Shown here one piece after another: positions 55,156-63,246 of a stretch of 64,000 nucleotides of DNA. The DNA comes from Phyllobacteriaceae bacterium UBA1940. Lineage in GTDB: Bacteria; Pseudomonadota; Alphaproteobacteria; Rhizobiales; Rhizobiaceae. The notes under the pieces were generated by a model. The model had not been told where the DNA came from. It ran no database searches and saw nothing but the letters and a program-made list of their open reading frames with translations. The stretch lies in the NCBI GenBank assembly GCA_002336975.1, contig DDFA01000113.1:35792-99791 (forward strand), in the 5' to 3' direction. A program made the position numbers and the translations under genes. How positions within the stretch are numbered: position 1 is the first letter of the stretch; the number at the start of each line of letters is the position of its first letter.

Positions 55156-56726
55156 CGCGCTTGATCGCCACTATGACCGCAATGATCGCCCTCATTGGCG
55201 GCGCGCAAGGGGGAACGCCGAAATTCGCCGACGAAACCGCGACCGCCGGGATCGACCACACATTTTCCGGCGGCTGGGAATTCATGGTCGGCGGCGGTGC
55301 GGCCAGCTTCGACTGCGACGGCGACCGGCGACCCGACCTGGCGCTGGCGGGCGGCACGGCGAAAGCCGGACTGTTCCGCAACAGGTCGACGATCGGCGGA
55401 CCGCTGGCGTTCGAACGGTTCGACAGCGGACTTGAGCTCGATCAGGTGTCGGGCGTCTATCCGCTCGACGTCGACAGCGACGGCGTCATGGACGTGATGC
55501 TGCTGCGCGTCGGCGAGAACGTGCTGATGCGCGGCAAGGGCGGTTGCCGCTTCGAACGCGCCAACGAAGCCTGGGGGTTCGACGGCGGCGACGCCTGGTC
55601 GAGCGCCTTTGCGGCGACCTGGGAGAAGGGCGCCGCCTGGCCGACCATCGCCATCGGCAATTATATCGACCGCAAGGAAGAGGCGTTTCCGTGGGGGTCG
55701 TGCACCGACAACTGGCTGCATCGGCCGGGCGATGCCGGGCGCTTTGCGCCGCCGGTGGCGCTCAAGCCGAGCTACTGCTCGCTGTCGATGCTGTTCACCG
55801 ACTGGAACCGCTCCGGCCAGCCGTCGCTGCGCGTCTCCAACGACCGCGAATATTACAAGGGCGGCCAGGAACAGCTCTGGCATGTCGAGGCGGGACAGCC
55901 GCCGCGCCTTTTCGGTCCGGACGAAGGCTGGAAGACGCTGAAAATCTGGGGCATGGGCATCGCCTCGCAAGACCTCGACGGCGACGGTTTCCCGGAATAT
56001 TTCCTCACCTCGATGGCCGACAACAAGCTGCAGACGCTGGCGAAACCCGGACCGGGCGCGAAGCCGGTCTATGCCGACGTTGCCTTCGACCGCGGCGTCA
56101 CCGCCCACCGGCCTTACACCGGCGGCGAGGTGAAACCCTCGACCGCCTGGCACGCGCAGTTCGAGGACGTCGACAATGACGGCCTCGCCGACCTGTTCGT
56201 CGCCAAGGGCAATGTCTGGGAAATGCCGGACTTTGCGACGAAGGACCCGAACAATCTGCTGATGCAGCAGCCGGACGGAAAGTTTGTCGAAGCGGGCGAA
56301 ACCGCCGGCGTCGCCAGCCTGAAGCAGGGGCGCGGCGCGGCGCTGGCCGATCTTAATCTCGACGGGCTGGTCGACCTCGTCGTCGTCAACCGCAACGACA
56401 AGACCGAGATCTGGCGCAACGTCACCGCCGACGCCGGCAACTGGGCGCAGTTCGCGCTGCGCCAGCCGGCTCCCAATGTCGACGCCGTCAACGCCTGGAT
56501 CGAGGTGCGGCGCGGCGACCGCGTCGAGCGGCGCGAAATCACATCGGGCGGCGGCCATGCCGGCGGCAGCGCCGGCTGGGTGCATTTTGGCCTCGGGACA
56601 CAGGACAAGGCGGAGGTGCGGGTGATCTGGCCGTCGGGCGAGACCGGCGCGTGGTCGCCGGTCGCCGCCAACGTTTTCTATCTGCTCGAGCGGGACAAGC
56701 AGCCGCAGCCCTGGACGCCGCGCTGA
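55152..56726 (+). CDS. CRTAC1 family exported FG-GAP/ASPIC-UnbV repeat protein
   Basis: A 524-residue secreted beta-propeller-like protein with a signal peptide (residues 1-20). At least five calcium-binding-type Asp-rich loops (DCDGDRRPD at 54-62, DVDSDGVMD, DLDGDGFPE, DVDNDGLAD, DLNLDGLVD) occur in FG-GAP/VCBS-like repeats. The C-terminus VNAWIEVRRGDRVERREITSGGGHAGGSA and RVIWPSGE match the ASPIC/UnbV domain. Bacterial CRTAC1-like proteins often sit beside PAP2/haloperoxidase genes; here the ATGA overlap indicates coupled synthesis. The role is unknown, possibly a periplasmic or surface-bound partner of the preceding enzyme. Confidence 0.82.
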   Translation: MTRLIATMTAMIALIGGAQGGTPKFADETATAGIDHTFSGGWEFMVGGGAASFDCDGDRRPDLALAGGTAKAGLFRNRSTIGGPLAFERFDSGLELDQVSGVYPLDVDSDGVMDVMLLRVGENVLMRGKGGCRFERANEAWGFDGGDAWSSAFAATWEKGAAWPTIAIGNYIDRKEEAFPWGSCTDNWLHRPGDAGRFAPPVALKPSYCSLSMLFTDWNRSGQPSLRVSNDREYYKGGQEQLWHVEAGQPPRLFGPDEGWKTLKIWGMGIASQDLDGDGFPEYFLTSMADNKLQTLAKPGPGAKPVYADVAFDRGVTAHRPYTGGEVKPSTAWHAQFEDVDNDGLADLFVAKGNVWEMPDFATKDPNNLLMQQPDGKFVEAGETAGVASLKQGRGAALADLNLDGLVDLVVVNRNDKTEIWRNVTADAGNWAQFALRQPAPNVDAVNAWIEVRRGDRVERREITSGGGHAGGSAGWVHFGLGTQDKAEVRVIWPSGETGAWSPVAANVFYLLERDKQPQPWTPR

Positions 56727-56729
56727 ATC

Positions 56730-57647
56730 CTAACTCTTGCGCTCGGCGATGAAGGTCGCGGCGGCCTTGAGCGTCGCGGCGTCGTCGCCGAAGGGTTCGA
56801 GCAGTTCATGCGAGCGGCCGACCAGCCCGGCCAGCTGCCGCCGTGTCCAGTCCGCGCCATACAGCGCCGGCAGCGTCGCCTTGCCGGCGGCGGCGTCCTT
56901 GCCGGTCGCCTTGCCCATCACGCTCGCATCCGAGGTGATGTCGAGCAGATCGTCGGCCAGCTGGAAGGCGAGCCCCACGGCGGAGCCGAATTCGGCGATC
57001 CGTTCGCGGTCGCCCGGCTGCGCCTTGCCGAAGATCGCGCCCGCCTCGCAGGCGAAGCGGATCAGCGCGCCGGTCTTCATCGCCTGCAGTGTGATGATCC
57101 CAGCTTCGTCCGGCTTGACGCGCTCCGCCTGCAGGTCGAGCGCCTGGCCGCCGACCATGCCGCCCATGCCGGCGGCGCGCGCCAGCGTCCGCACCAGTTC
57201 GACGGCGCTGCGCGGCTCGATGTCGGCGGCGGGCGAGGCGATAATGTCGAAGGCGAAGGTCAGCAGCGCATCGCCGGCGAGGATCGCGGTCGCCTCGTCA
57301 TAGGCGCGGTGCACGGTCGGCTGGCCCCGGCGCAGGTCGTCGTCGTCCATCGCCGGCAGATCGTCATGGATCAGCGAATAGCAATGGACCGCCTCCAGCG
57401 CGGCGGCGACATGCAGCGCCTGCGTCTCGTCCGCGCCGAACAGCGCGGCGCATTCGAGCACCAGGAACGGCCGCAGCCTCTTGCCGCCGTTGAAGACGCC
57501 GTGGCGCATCGCCGCCAGCAGCCGCTCGGGCCGGGCGATCTCGCCGCTGTCGGGGCGGGCGTCGAGCAGCGTGCGCAACAGCGCCTCGACCTCGCGCGCC
57601 CGGGCGGCGAGGCTGTCTTCGAAGGTCGGGGCGTCCAAAGTCGTCAT
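56730..57647 (-). CDS. Polyprenyl (farnesyl-type) diphosphate synthase
   Basis: A 305-residue isoprenyl diphosphate synthase condensing IPP with allylic diphosphates, probably farnesyl or geranylgeranyl type. The first Asp-rich motif is HDDLPAMDDDDLRRGQP near residues 89-105, with GGKRLRP upstream and the second Asp-rich motif in FQLADDLLDITSD near residues 221-233. Start ATG 57647 (MTTLDAPTF). The two residues before the first motif (SLIHDD) suggest an IspA-like short-chain product, but this is not decisive. Convergent with the CRTAC1-like gene. Confidence 0.9.
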   Translation of the reverse strand: MTTLDAPTFEDSLAARAREVEALLRTLLDARPDSGEIARPERLLAAMRHGVFNGGKRLRPFLVLECAALFGADETQALHVAAALEAVHCYSLIHDDLPAMDDDDLRRGQPTVHRAYDEATAILAGDALLTFAFDIIASPAADIEPRSAVELVRTLARAAGMGGMVGGQALDLQAERVKPDEAGIITLQAMKTGALIRFACEAGAIFGKAQPGDRERIAEFGSAVGLAFQLADDLLDITSDASVMGKATGKDAAAGKATLPALYGADWTRRQLAGLVGRSHELLEPFGDDAATLKAAATFIAERKS

Positions 57648-57739
57648 CGCGGCCAGCGATGCCCGCAATAATCGCGCCGGTCAAGGCGAAGAGCGCGCGC
57701 GCGGTTGCCAGCGGCGCGGCGCGCCGATATGCGGATGGG

Positions 57740-58498
57740 ATGGCACGCAAGACAGCCAGGAAAAGCGCGCCGACCGTCGATCCGGAGCCCGACATGGCAG
57801 GACGATACCGGCGAATATCGGGACGGCGCAGCTGGCTGCGCCGCGCGGCGCTGTTCGGGATGGCGCTGGCGCTCGCGCCGGTGGCGCTGACGCTGCTCTA
57901 CATCGTGCCGTTCGTGCATCCGGTGTCGACGCTGATGCTCAAGGATCTGGCGCTGCTGCAAGGCTATGACCGGCGATGGGTCGAGATCGAGGATGTGGCG
58001 CCGGTGATGCTGTACTCGATCATCATGTCGGAGGACGGGCAGTTCTGCTCGCACAGCGGCATCGACTGGCGTGAACTCAGCGCCGTGCTCGACGACGCCA
58101 TGGATGGCGAGGCGAGCCGCGGCGCGTCGACGATCACGATGCAGACGGTGAAGAACCTGTTCCTGTGGCAGCGCCCGCTCGGCACATTGCGCAAGGCGAT
58201 CGAGATTCCCTATGCGATCTATCTCGACCTGATGATGACGAAACGCCGGATCATGGAAATCTACGTCAATGTCGCGGAATTCGGGCCAAACATCTACGGG
58301 GTCGAAGCCGCCGCGCAGCATCATTTCGGGGTTTCGGCCAGGAATCTGACGCGCCGCCAGGCGGCGCTCCTGACCGCGGCGCTGCCCAATCCGATCCTGC
58401 GCAATCCCGGCAAGCCGTCGCCGGGGCTGCGTCGCATCGCCAACCGCATCGAGCGGCGGGCGATGGCGGCGGGCGACTATGTCGGCTGTGTCAAATAG
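57740..58498 (+). CDS. mtgA: Monofunctional biosynthetic peptidoglycan transglycosylase
   Basis: MtgA (252 residues) polymerises lipid II into glycan strands without a transpeptidase domain. One membrane anchor (about residues 41-62) is followed by the GT51 domain: [17 protein letters not shown] with the catalytic Glu, [47 protein letters not shown] with the second Glu. Start ATG 57740 (MARKTARK) preferred, leaving a basic cytoplasmic tail. Divergent from the polyprenyl synthase gene; the starts are 93 bases apart. Confidence 0.93.
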   Translation: MARKTARKSAPTVDPEPDMAGRYRRISGRRSWLRRAALFGMALALAPVALTLLYIVPFVHPVSTLMLKDLALLQGYDRRWVEIEDVAPVMLYSIIMSEDGQFCSHSGIDWRELSAVLDDAMDGEASRGASTITMQTVKNLFLWQRPLGTLRKAIEIPYAIYLDLMMTKRRIMEIYVNVAEFGPNIYGVEAAAQHHFGVSARNLTRRQAALLTAALPNPILRNPGKPSPGLRRIANRIERRAMAAGDYVGCVK

Positions 58499-58662
58499 CG
58501 GGCGCGCCCGAGGCCTTGGACGGCCGGATCGATTTTTTGCGCGACGCACTGGCCAAATGCCGGCCTTGCGTGTATAGGCACCCGACTTTCTCAATAATCC
58601 GCCATGCGCGATGCCTGGACATAAGGCACTCCCGGCGGTTGACGAACGCCCGGAGCAGGACA

Positions 58663-58845
58663 ATGGCAGTACCCAAACGAAAGACTTCGCCTTCCAAGCG
58701 CGGCATGCGCCGCTCGGCCGATGCGCTGAAGAACCCGACCTATGTCGAGGACAAGAATTCTGGCGAAATGCGCCGCCCGCACCACATCGACCTGAAGACC
58801 GGCATGTATCGCGGTCGCCAGGTGCTGGAGCAGAAGGAAGGCTGA
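58663..58845 (+). CDS. rpmF: 50S ribosomal protein L32
   Basis: A 60-residue L32: [20 protein letters not shown] at the start, [20 protein letters not shown] in the middle. The CxxC zinc ribbon of other bacteria is absent, as in Hyphomicrobiales. The ATG at 58663 follows GGAGCAGGA. A clear hairpin follows the stop at 58873. The gene is short and overlaps longer non-coding frames. Confidence 0.96.
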   Translation: MAVPKRKTSPSKRGMRRSADALKNPTYVEDKNSGEMRRPHHIDLKTGMYRGRQVLEQKEG

Positions 58846-58872
58846 TCGCCTTTCGACCTGCCGAAACGTTGC

Positions 58873-58896
58873 AAGGCCGGCCCCGCGCCGGCCTTT
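58873..58896 (+). terminator. Intrinsic terminator after rpmF
   Basis: AAGGCCGGC and GCCGGCCTT form a 9-bp stem with a CCCGC loop, followed by TTT-G-TG-C-TTT. It begins 28 bases after the rpmF stop and is the clearest terminator in the window. Confidence 0.7.
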
Positions 58897-58970
58897 GTGC
58901 TTTGGGGATTCCATCGGGCGGCGAAAGTCTCTAGAACAGCGAACCGGCCGCATCCCCCTGGAGGACGCTT

Positions 58971-59372
58971 TTGATCGCCAGCATCCCGCTCCTCATCATC
59001 CCGTTCATTCTCTACAATCTCGGGCTCGCCGGCATGTTCGGCGGCGGCGTCAGCCCGTGGTCGCAGACGCTGTTTCAGCTCACCATGATGTCGGGCGGGA
59101 CCTGGTCGATGACGCTGGCCGACATGATGGTGCTGGTCGGCCTGTTCTTCCTGTTCGTCGAGATCATCAAGTCGACGCGCACCTCGAACGCCTCGGTGAT
59201 CGACCACCTGCTGTCGACCTTCGTCTTCGTCGCCTTCCTGGTCGAGTTCCTGCTGGTGTCGGGCGCGGCGACGTCGCTGTTCTTCGTGCTGATGATGATT
59301 TCGCTGGTCGACGTGCTCGCCGGCTTCTCGGTGTCGATCCGCTCGGCCGGCCGCGACGTGAACATCAGCTAG
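58971..59372 (+). CDS. Conserved four-helix inner-membrane protein, unknown function
   Basis: A 133-residue protein with four hydrophobic helices (about residues 4-22, 47-66, 80-99, 101-121). I do not recognise a named family, but short proteins of this kind lie next to phaR in relatives. It starts with TTG at 58971 after a good GGAGGA (6 bases away), giving MIASIPLLIIPFILYNLG. Codon use is like its neighbours. No active-site motif visible. Confidence 0.72.
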   Translation: MIASIPLLIIPFILYNLGLAGMFGGGVSPWSQTLFQLTMMSGGTWSMTLADMMVLVGLFFLFVEIIKSTRTSNASVIDHLLSTFVFVAFLVEFLLVSGAATSLFFVLMMISLVDVLAGFSVSIRSAGRDVNIS

Positions 59373-59394
59373 AGCCTCGCGCCGGTATTCTGGT

Positions 59395-60009
59395 TCAGCC
59401 CAGCGAATCCAGCTTGCGCTGCATCGCGGCGATCTGTTCCTTCAGGTCGGAAATGTCTTCGGCGCGGGCCGGCTTCTCGGCCTTGTCGGCCTTCTTTTCC
59501 GGTTCGGCCGGCCTGGCGGCAGGCGTTGCGCCTGGAAACGGCGTGAACATGCGCATGGCGTTCTGGAACAGTTCGACATTGCGCCGCGTCTGTTCCTCAA
59601 GCTCCTTGAGCGAGGTCGGCACGTTCATCATCTCGATCGGGCTCTGGCCGAGCGTCGACTTGACCTGTTCGCGAAAACGCTCCTGTTCCTTGGCGAAAGC
59701 GCTCATCGACTGCTCGAGGAAGCCGGGCACCACCATCTGCATCTGGTCGCCGTAGAACGCGATGAGCTGACGCAGGAACGGGATGGGCAGCATGTTCTGC
59801 CCGTCCTTGTTCTCCAGTTCGAAAATGATCTGGGTCAGGACCGGATGGGTAATATCCTCGCCGGTCTTGGCGTCCTGCACGGTGAAGTTCTCGTCGCGCT
59901 TCACCATTTCGGCAAGGTCTTCGAGGGTCACATAAGTCGACGTGCCGGTGTTGTAGAGACGCCGGTTGGCATATTTCTTGATGACGACCGGATCGTCTTT
60001 TGCGGCCAT
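59395..60009 (-). CDS. phaR: Polyhydroxyalkanoate synthesis repressor PhaR
   Basis: PhaR (204 residues) represses phasin and PHA genes and binds PHA granules. The PHB_acc_N domain IKKYANRRLYNTGTSTYVTLEDLAEMVKRDENFTVQDA covers residues 9-46, followed by the central PHB_acc repeats and a coiled Lys/Ala-rich tail with an E-K-A repeat (about 175-204). Start ATG 60009. It is divergent from phaA across a 276-base spacer with a candidate operator. Confidence 0.93.
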   Translation of the reverse strand: MAAKDDPVVIKKYANRRLYNTGTSTYVTLEDLAEMVKRDENFTVQDAKTGEDITHPVLTQIIFELENKDGQNMLPIPFLRQLIAFYGDQMQMVVPGFLEQSMSAFAKEQERFREQVKSTLGQSPIEMMNVPTSLKELEEQTRRNVELFQNAMRMFTPFPGATPAARPAEPEKKADKAEKPARAEDISDLKEQIAAMQRKLDSLG

Positions 60010-60109
60010 TGCAACGCCCCTGACAGCGCCCCGCACCAAGGCAAGGCTTGAGATTAATTTGACTAACCAAAGCAAGGATATGCCCAAACCGCCGCCAAAT
60101 GGAAGCGGT

Positions 60110-60122
60110 TTGTGCAGTGCAA
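60110..60122. promoter_or_regulatory. Candidate PhaR operator
   Basis: TTGTGCAGTGCAA is close to the TTGCA/TGCAA-type palindromes reported for PhaR in alphaproteobacteria. It lies in the 60010-60285 spacer between phaR and phaA and could control both. No gene is visible in the spacer, and the match was judged by eye. Confidence 0.4.
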
Positions 60123-60285
60123 GACCCTGTGGGCGCTGCGAAAAACCCGAACGAGGGCGCCGGCGGCCGCGCGCAGGCTTCCCAAACTGCCGTTGTAAGC
60201 CTTTTTTCCGGTTTGACTCGCGACGGCGGACGGGCAAGAAAAGTTCCACCTGCCCAAGAATCCAATCAGACCGGGAGATCCCATC

Positions 60286-61473
60286 ATGTCCGCTGAACCT
60301 TCCATCGTCATCGCCGCCGCCGCCCGCACGCCGGTCGGCTCGTTCAACGGCTCCTTCGCCGCTTTGCCCGCCCATGAGCTCGGCGCGATCGTCATCCGCG
60401 AAGTGCTGGCGCGCGCCGGCGTCGACGCCGCCGACGTCGACGAGGTCATCCTCGGCCAGGTGCTGACCGCCGGCCAGGGCCAGAACCCGGCTCGCCAGGC
60501 GGCGGTGGCCGCCGGGGTCCCGGTGGAGGCGTCGGCCTGGGGCCTCAACCAGGTCTGCGGCTCGGGCCTGCGCACCATCGCCATCGGCCTGCAGCAGATC
60601 GCAAACGGCGACGCCAGCATCATCGTCGCCGGCGGCCAGGAATCGATGTCGCTGTCGCAGCACGGCCAGCACCTGCGCGCCGGCGCCAAGATGGGCGACC
60701 TGAAGCTTGTCGACACGATGATCAAGGACGGGCTGTGGGACGCGTTCAACGGCTACCACATGGGCAACACCGCCGAGAACGTGGCGCGCCAGTTCCAGAT
60801 TACCCGCGAGGCGCAGGACGAGTTCGCGGTCGCCTCGCAGAACAAGGCCGAAGCCGCCCAGAAGGCCGGAAAATTCAAGGACGAGATCGTCGCCGTCACC
60901 ATCAAGGGCAAGAAGGGCGACACGGTCGTCGACGCCGACGAATATATCCGCCACGGCGCGACCATCGAGGCGATGCAGAAGCTGAAACCCGCCTTCGACA
61001 AGGAAGGCACGGTAACGGCGGCGAACGCATCGGGGATCAATGACGGCGCCGCAGCGGTGCTGCTGATGACCGAGGCGGAAGCCAGGAAGCGCGGCATCAA
61101 GCCGCTGGCGCGCATCGTCTCCTGGGCGACCGCCGGCGTCGATCCGTCGGTGATGGGCACCGGCCCGATCCCGGCGTCGAAGAAGGCGCTGGAAAAGGCC
61201 GGCTGGACGGTCAAGGACCTCGACCTGGTCGAGGCCAACGAGGCGTTCGCCGCCCAGGCGCTGGCCGTCAACAAGGGCATGGGATGGGATCCGTCGATCG
61301 TCAACGTCAATGGCGGCGCCATCGCCATCGGCCATCCGATCGGCGCGTCGGGCGCGCGCATCTTCAACACGCTGGTGCACGAAATGAAGCGCCGCGGCGC
61401 AAAGAAGGGCCTGGCGACGCTGTGCATCGGCGGCGGCATGGGCGTCGCCATGTGCGTCGAGGCGATGAACTAG
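60286..61473 (+). CDS. phaA: Acetyl-CoA C-acetyltransferase (beta-ketothiolase)
   Basis: A 395-residue thiolase condensing two acetyl-CoA to acetoacetyl-CoA. The nucleophilic Cys is in [12 protein letters not shown] near residues 88-99, the His in [19 protein letters not shown], and the second Cys in [12 protein letters not shown]. The RBS GGGAGAT precedes ATG 60286. Followed by phaB, the classical start of polyhydroxybutyrate synthesis; phaC is not in the window. Confidence 0.95.
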   Translation: MSAEPSIVIAAAARTPVGSFNGSFAALPAHELGAIVIREVLARAGVDAADVDEVILGQVLTAGQGQNPARQAAVAAGVPVEASAWGLNQVCGSGLRTIAIGLQQIANGDASIIVAGGQESMSLSQHGQHLRAGAKMGDLKLVDTMIKDGLWDAFNGYHMGNTAENVARQFQITREAQDEFAVASQNKAEAAQKAGKFKDEIVAVTIKGKKGDTVVDADEYIRHGATIEAMQKLKPAFDKEGTVTAANASGINDGAAAVLLMTEAEARKRGIKPLARIVSWATAGVDPSVMGTGPIPASKKALEKAGWTVKDLDLVEANEAFAAQALAVNKGMGWDPSIVNVNGGAIAIGHPIGASGARIFNTLVHEMKRRGAKKGLATLCIGGGMGVAMCVEAMN

Positions 61474-61479
61474 TCGGGT

Positions 61480-61545
61480 GAATGGTGAATGGCGGCGATC
61501 GGGATCCGCCGCCATTTCATTTGACCATTCTTCCATTCACCATTC
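61480..61545. repeat. Large inverted repeat between phaA and phaB
   Basis: GAATGGTGAATGG (61480-61492) is the exact reverse complement of CCATTCACCATTC (61533-61545), with a nested GGCGGC/GCCGCC pair inside. It forms a large hairpin within a transcript. Similar GGTGAATGGTGAATGG repeats recur between genes in rhizobia (recalled), so it may be a dispersed intergenic repeat. Confidence 0.6.
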
Positions 61546-61590
61546 GCAAAATTTATCGGCCAAAAGCATCACCTTGGGAGGGATCATCAA

Positions 61591-62316
61591 ATGGCAAGAG
61601 TAGCACTCGTCACCGGTGGCTCGCGCGGTATCGGCGCGGCGATCTCGATCGCGTTGAAAGACGCAGGCTACACCGTCGCCGCCAACTATGCCGGCAATGA
61701 CGAGGCCGCGGCCGCCTTCACCAGGGAAACCGGCATCAAGACCTACAAATGGTCGGTCGCCGACTACGACGCCTGCGTCGCGGGCGTCAAACAGGTCGAG
61801 GCCGACCTCGGTCCGGTCGAGGTGCTGGTCAACAATGCGGGCATCACCCGCGACGCGATGTTCCACAAAATGACGCCGCAGCTGTGGAAAGAGGTGATCG
61901 ACACCAACCTCACCGGCGTCTTCAACATGACCCATCCGGTGTGGGGCGGCATGCGCGACCGCAAGTTCGGCCGCATCATCACCATCTCGTCGATCAACGG
62001 CCAGAAGGGACAGGCCGGACAGGCCAACTATTCCGCCGCCAAGGCCGGCGACATCGGCTTCACCAAGGCGCTTGCACAAGAGGGTGCTCGGGCGGGCATC
62101 ACCGTCAACGTCATCGCGCCGGGCTATATCGGCACCGAAATGGTGATGGCGATCGACGAGAAGGTGCTGAACGAACGCATCATCCCGCAGATCCCGGTCG
62201 GCCGTCTCGGCACGCCGGCGGAAATCGGCCGCTGCGTGGTGTTCCTCGCCTCCGACGACGCCGGCTTCATCACCGGCTCGACCATCTCGGCAAACGGCGG
62301 CCAGTATTTCAGCTGA
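61591..62316 (+). CDS. phaB: Acetoacetyl-CoA reductase
   Basis: PhaB (241 residues) is the NADPH-dependent short-chain dehydrogenase reducing acetoacetyl-CoA to 3-hydroxybutyryl-CoA. The glycine-rich loop VTGGSRGIGAAISIA is at residues 7-21, NNAG near 88-91, the Ser-Tyr-Lys triad in ISSINGQKGQAGQANYSAAKAG near residues 136-157, and NGGQYFS at the end. RBS GGGAGG precedes ATG 61591. Third gene of PHB supply with phaA. Confidence 0.95.
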   Translation: MARVALVTGGSRGIGAAISIALKDAGYTVAANYAGNDEAAAAFTRETGIKTYKWSVADYDACVAGVKQVEADLGPVEVLVNNAGITRDAMFHKMTPQLWKEVIDTNLTGVFNMTHPVWGGMRDRKFGRIITISSINGQKGQAGQANYSAAKAGDIGFTKALAQEGARAGITVNVIAPGYIGTEMVMAIDEKVLNERIIPQIPVGRLGTPAEIGRCVVFLASDDAGFITGSTISANGGQYFS

Positions 62317-62375
62317 TTTGGTCGCATTTGCCCGGGACCCGCCGCCTTCGGCAGCTCACGGGCGTTCGCCTGCCT

Positions 62376-62415
62376 GCCATCATGCCGCCGGCATGATGGC
62401 TCCGCCTTCGGCGGA
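62376..62415. repeat. Tandem hairpins after phaB
   Basis: GCCATCATGCC/GGCATGATGGC (11-bp stem, loop GCC, 62376-62400) is directly followed by TCCGCC-TTC-GGCGGA (62401-62415). They lie between the convergent phaB and the YciB-type gene and may act as a bidirectional terminator, though no T-run is seen. The rest of 62317-62423 is non-coding. Confidence 0.5.
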
Positions 62416-62423
62416 TCGGTCGC

Positions 62424-63056
62424 TCACTCCTGTGAATGCCGCATGATCAGCGGCATCTGCAGCATGGTGAAGGCGATGGTGATCGGCATCACGCCCCAGA
62501 CCTTGAACGCCACCCATGCGCCTTCGGAAAAATTGCGCCACACCACCTCGTTGAGGACGGCGAGGAACAGGAAGAACAGGCCCCAGCGCAGGGTCAGCTT
62601 GCGCCAGCCCTCGGCGTCGAGCCTGAAGGCGGAATCGAAGACGTAGCCCAGCAGCGATTTTCCGAAGACCAGCCCGCCCAGCAGCACCGCGCCGAACAGC
62701 GTGTTGACGATGGTCGGCTTCATCTTGATGAAGGTCGCGTCCTGCAGCCACAAGGTCAGGCCGCCGAAGATGAAGACGACGACGCCCGACACCAGCGGCA
62801 TGATCGGCAGAGTGCGGGTCAGCGCCCACGACACCGCCAGCGAGATCGCGGTGGCGGCCATGAACAGGCCGGTGGCGATGAACAGCGGCCCGCCCATCTC
62901 GGCCAGCGCCGGGAAATGCGAGCCGAGCCACTCGCCGCGCGCATTGGCGAAAAAGAACACCAGCAGCGGCCCGAGCTCGAGCGCGAATTTCAGCAGCGGG
63001 TTGATCTCCGCCTTCTTCGGATCGGACGGATCGCGTTCGAGGATCGGAGCGTTCAT
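62424..63056 (-). CDS. yciB: Inner-membrane septation protein A family (YciB/IspZ)
   Basis: A 210-residue protein with about six helices matching the YciB/IspZ family, required for normal intracellular division in Shigella. Conserved segments: [77 protein letters not shown], and [21 protein letters not shown]. The ATG at 63056 gives a typical N-terminus. It is downstream of ftsY with an intervening 190-base palindrome-containing spacer. Confidence 0.92.
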   Translation of the reverse strand: MNAPILERDPSDPKKAEINPLLKFALELGPLLVFFFANARGEWLGSHFPALAEMGGPLFIATGLFMAATAISLAVSWALTRTLPIMPLVSGVVVFIFGGLTLWLQDATFIKMKPTIVNTLFGAVLLGGLVFGKSLLGYVFDSAFRLDAEGWRKLTLRWGLFFLFLAVLNEVVWRNFSEGAWVAFKVWGVMPITIAFTMLQMPLIMRHSQE

Positions 63057-63118
63057 GTTGAGGGTCCTCGACTTGGCGACAGCGTCGATTTCGAATCGAT
63101 GCCCGGTATTTTCGAACT

Positions 63119-63212
63119 ACCCCCACCCCGTATCCCTTCCCTCAAGGGGGAGGGGAAACAAGAGACGTCGACGCTCTCCTCCCACTTGACGGTAGGGGTA
63201 CGGGGTGGGGGT
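63119..63212. repeat. Intergenic inverted repeat between yciB and ftsY
   Basis: ACCCCCACCCCGTA (63119-63132) is mirrored by TACGGGGTGGGGGT (63199-63212) across about 66 bases, including a GGGGGAGGGG tract and CCTCAAGGGGGAGGGG. This matches the look of the widespread CCCCCACCCC-type intergenic repeats of rhizobial genomes, judged by memory. No gene in the spacer (63057-63246). Confidence 0.6.
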
Positions 63213-63246
63213 CTGTTCACAGAAGCGGCAAGCGGCGCAAATTCCA

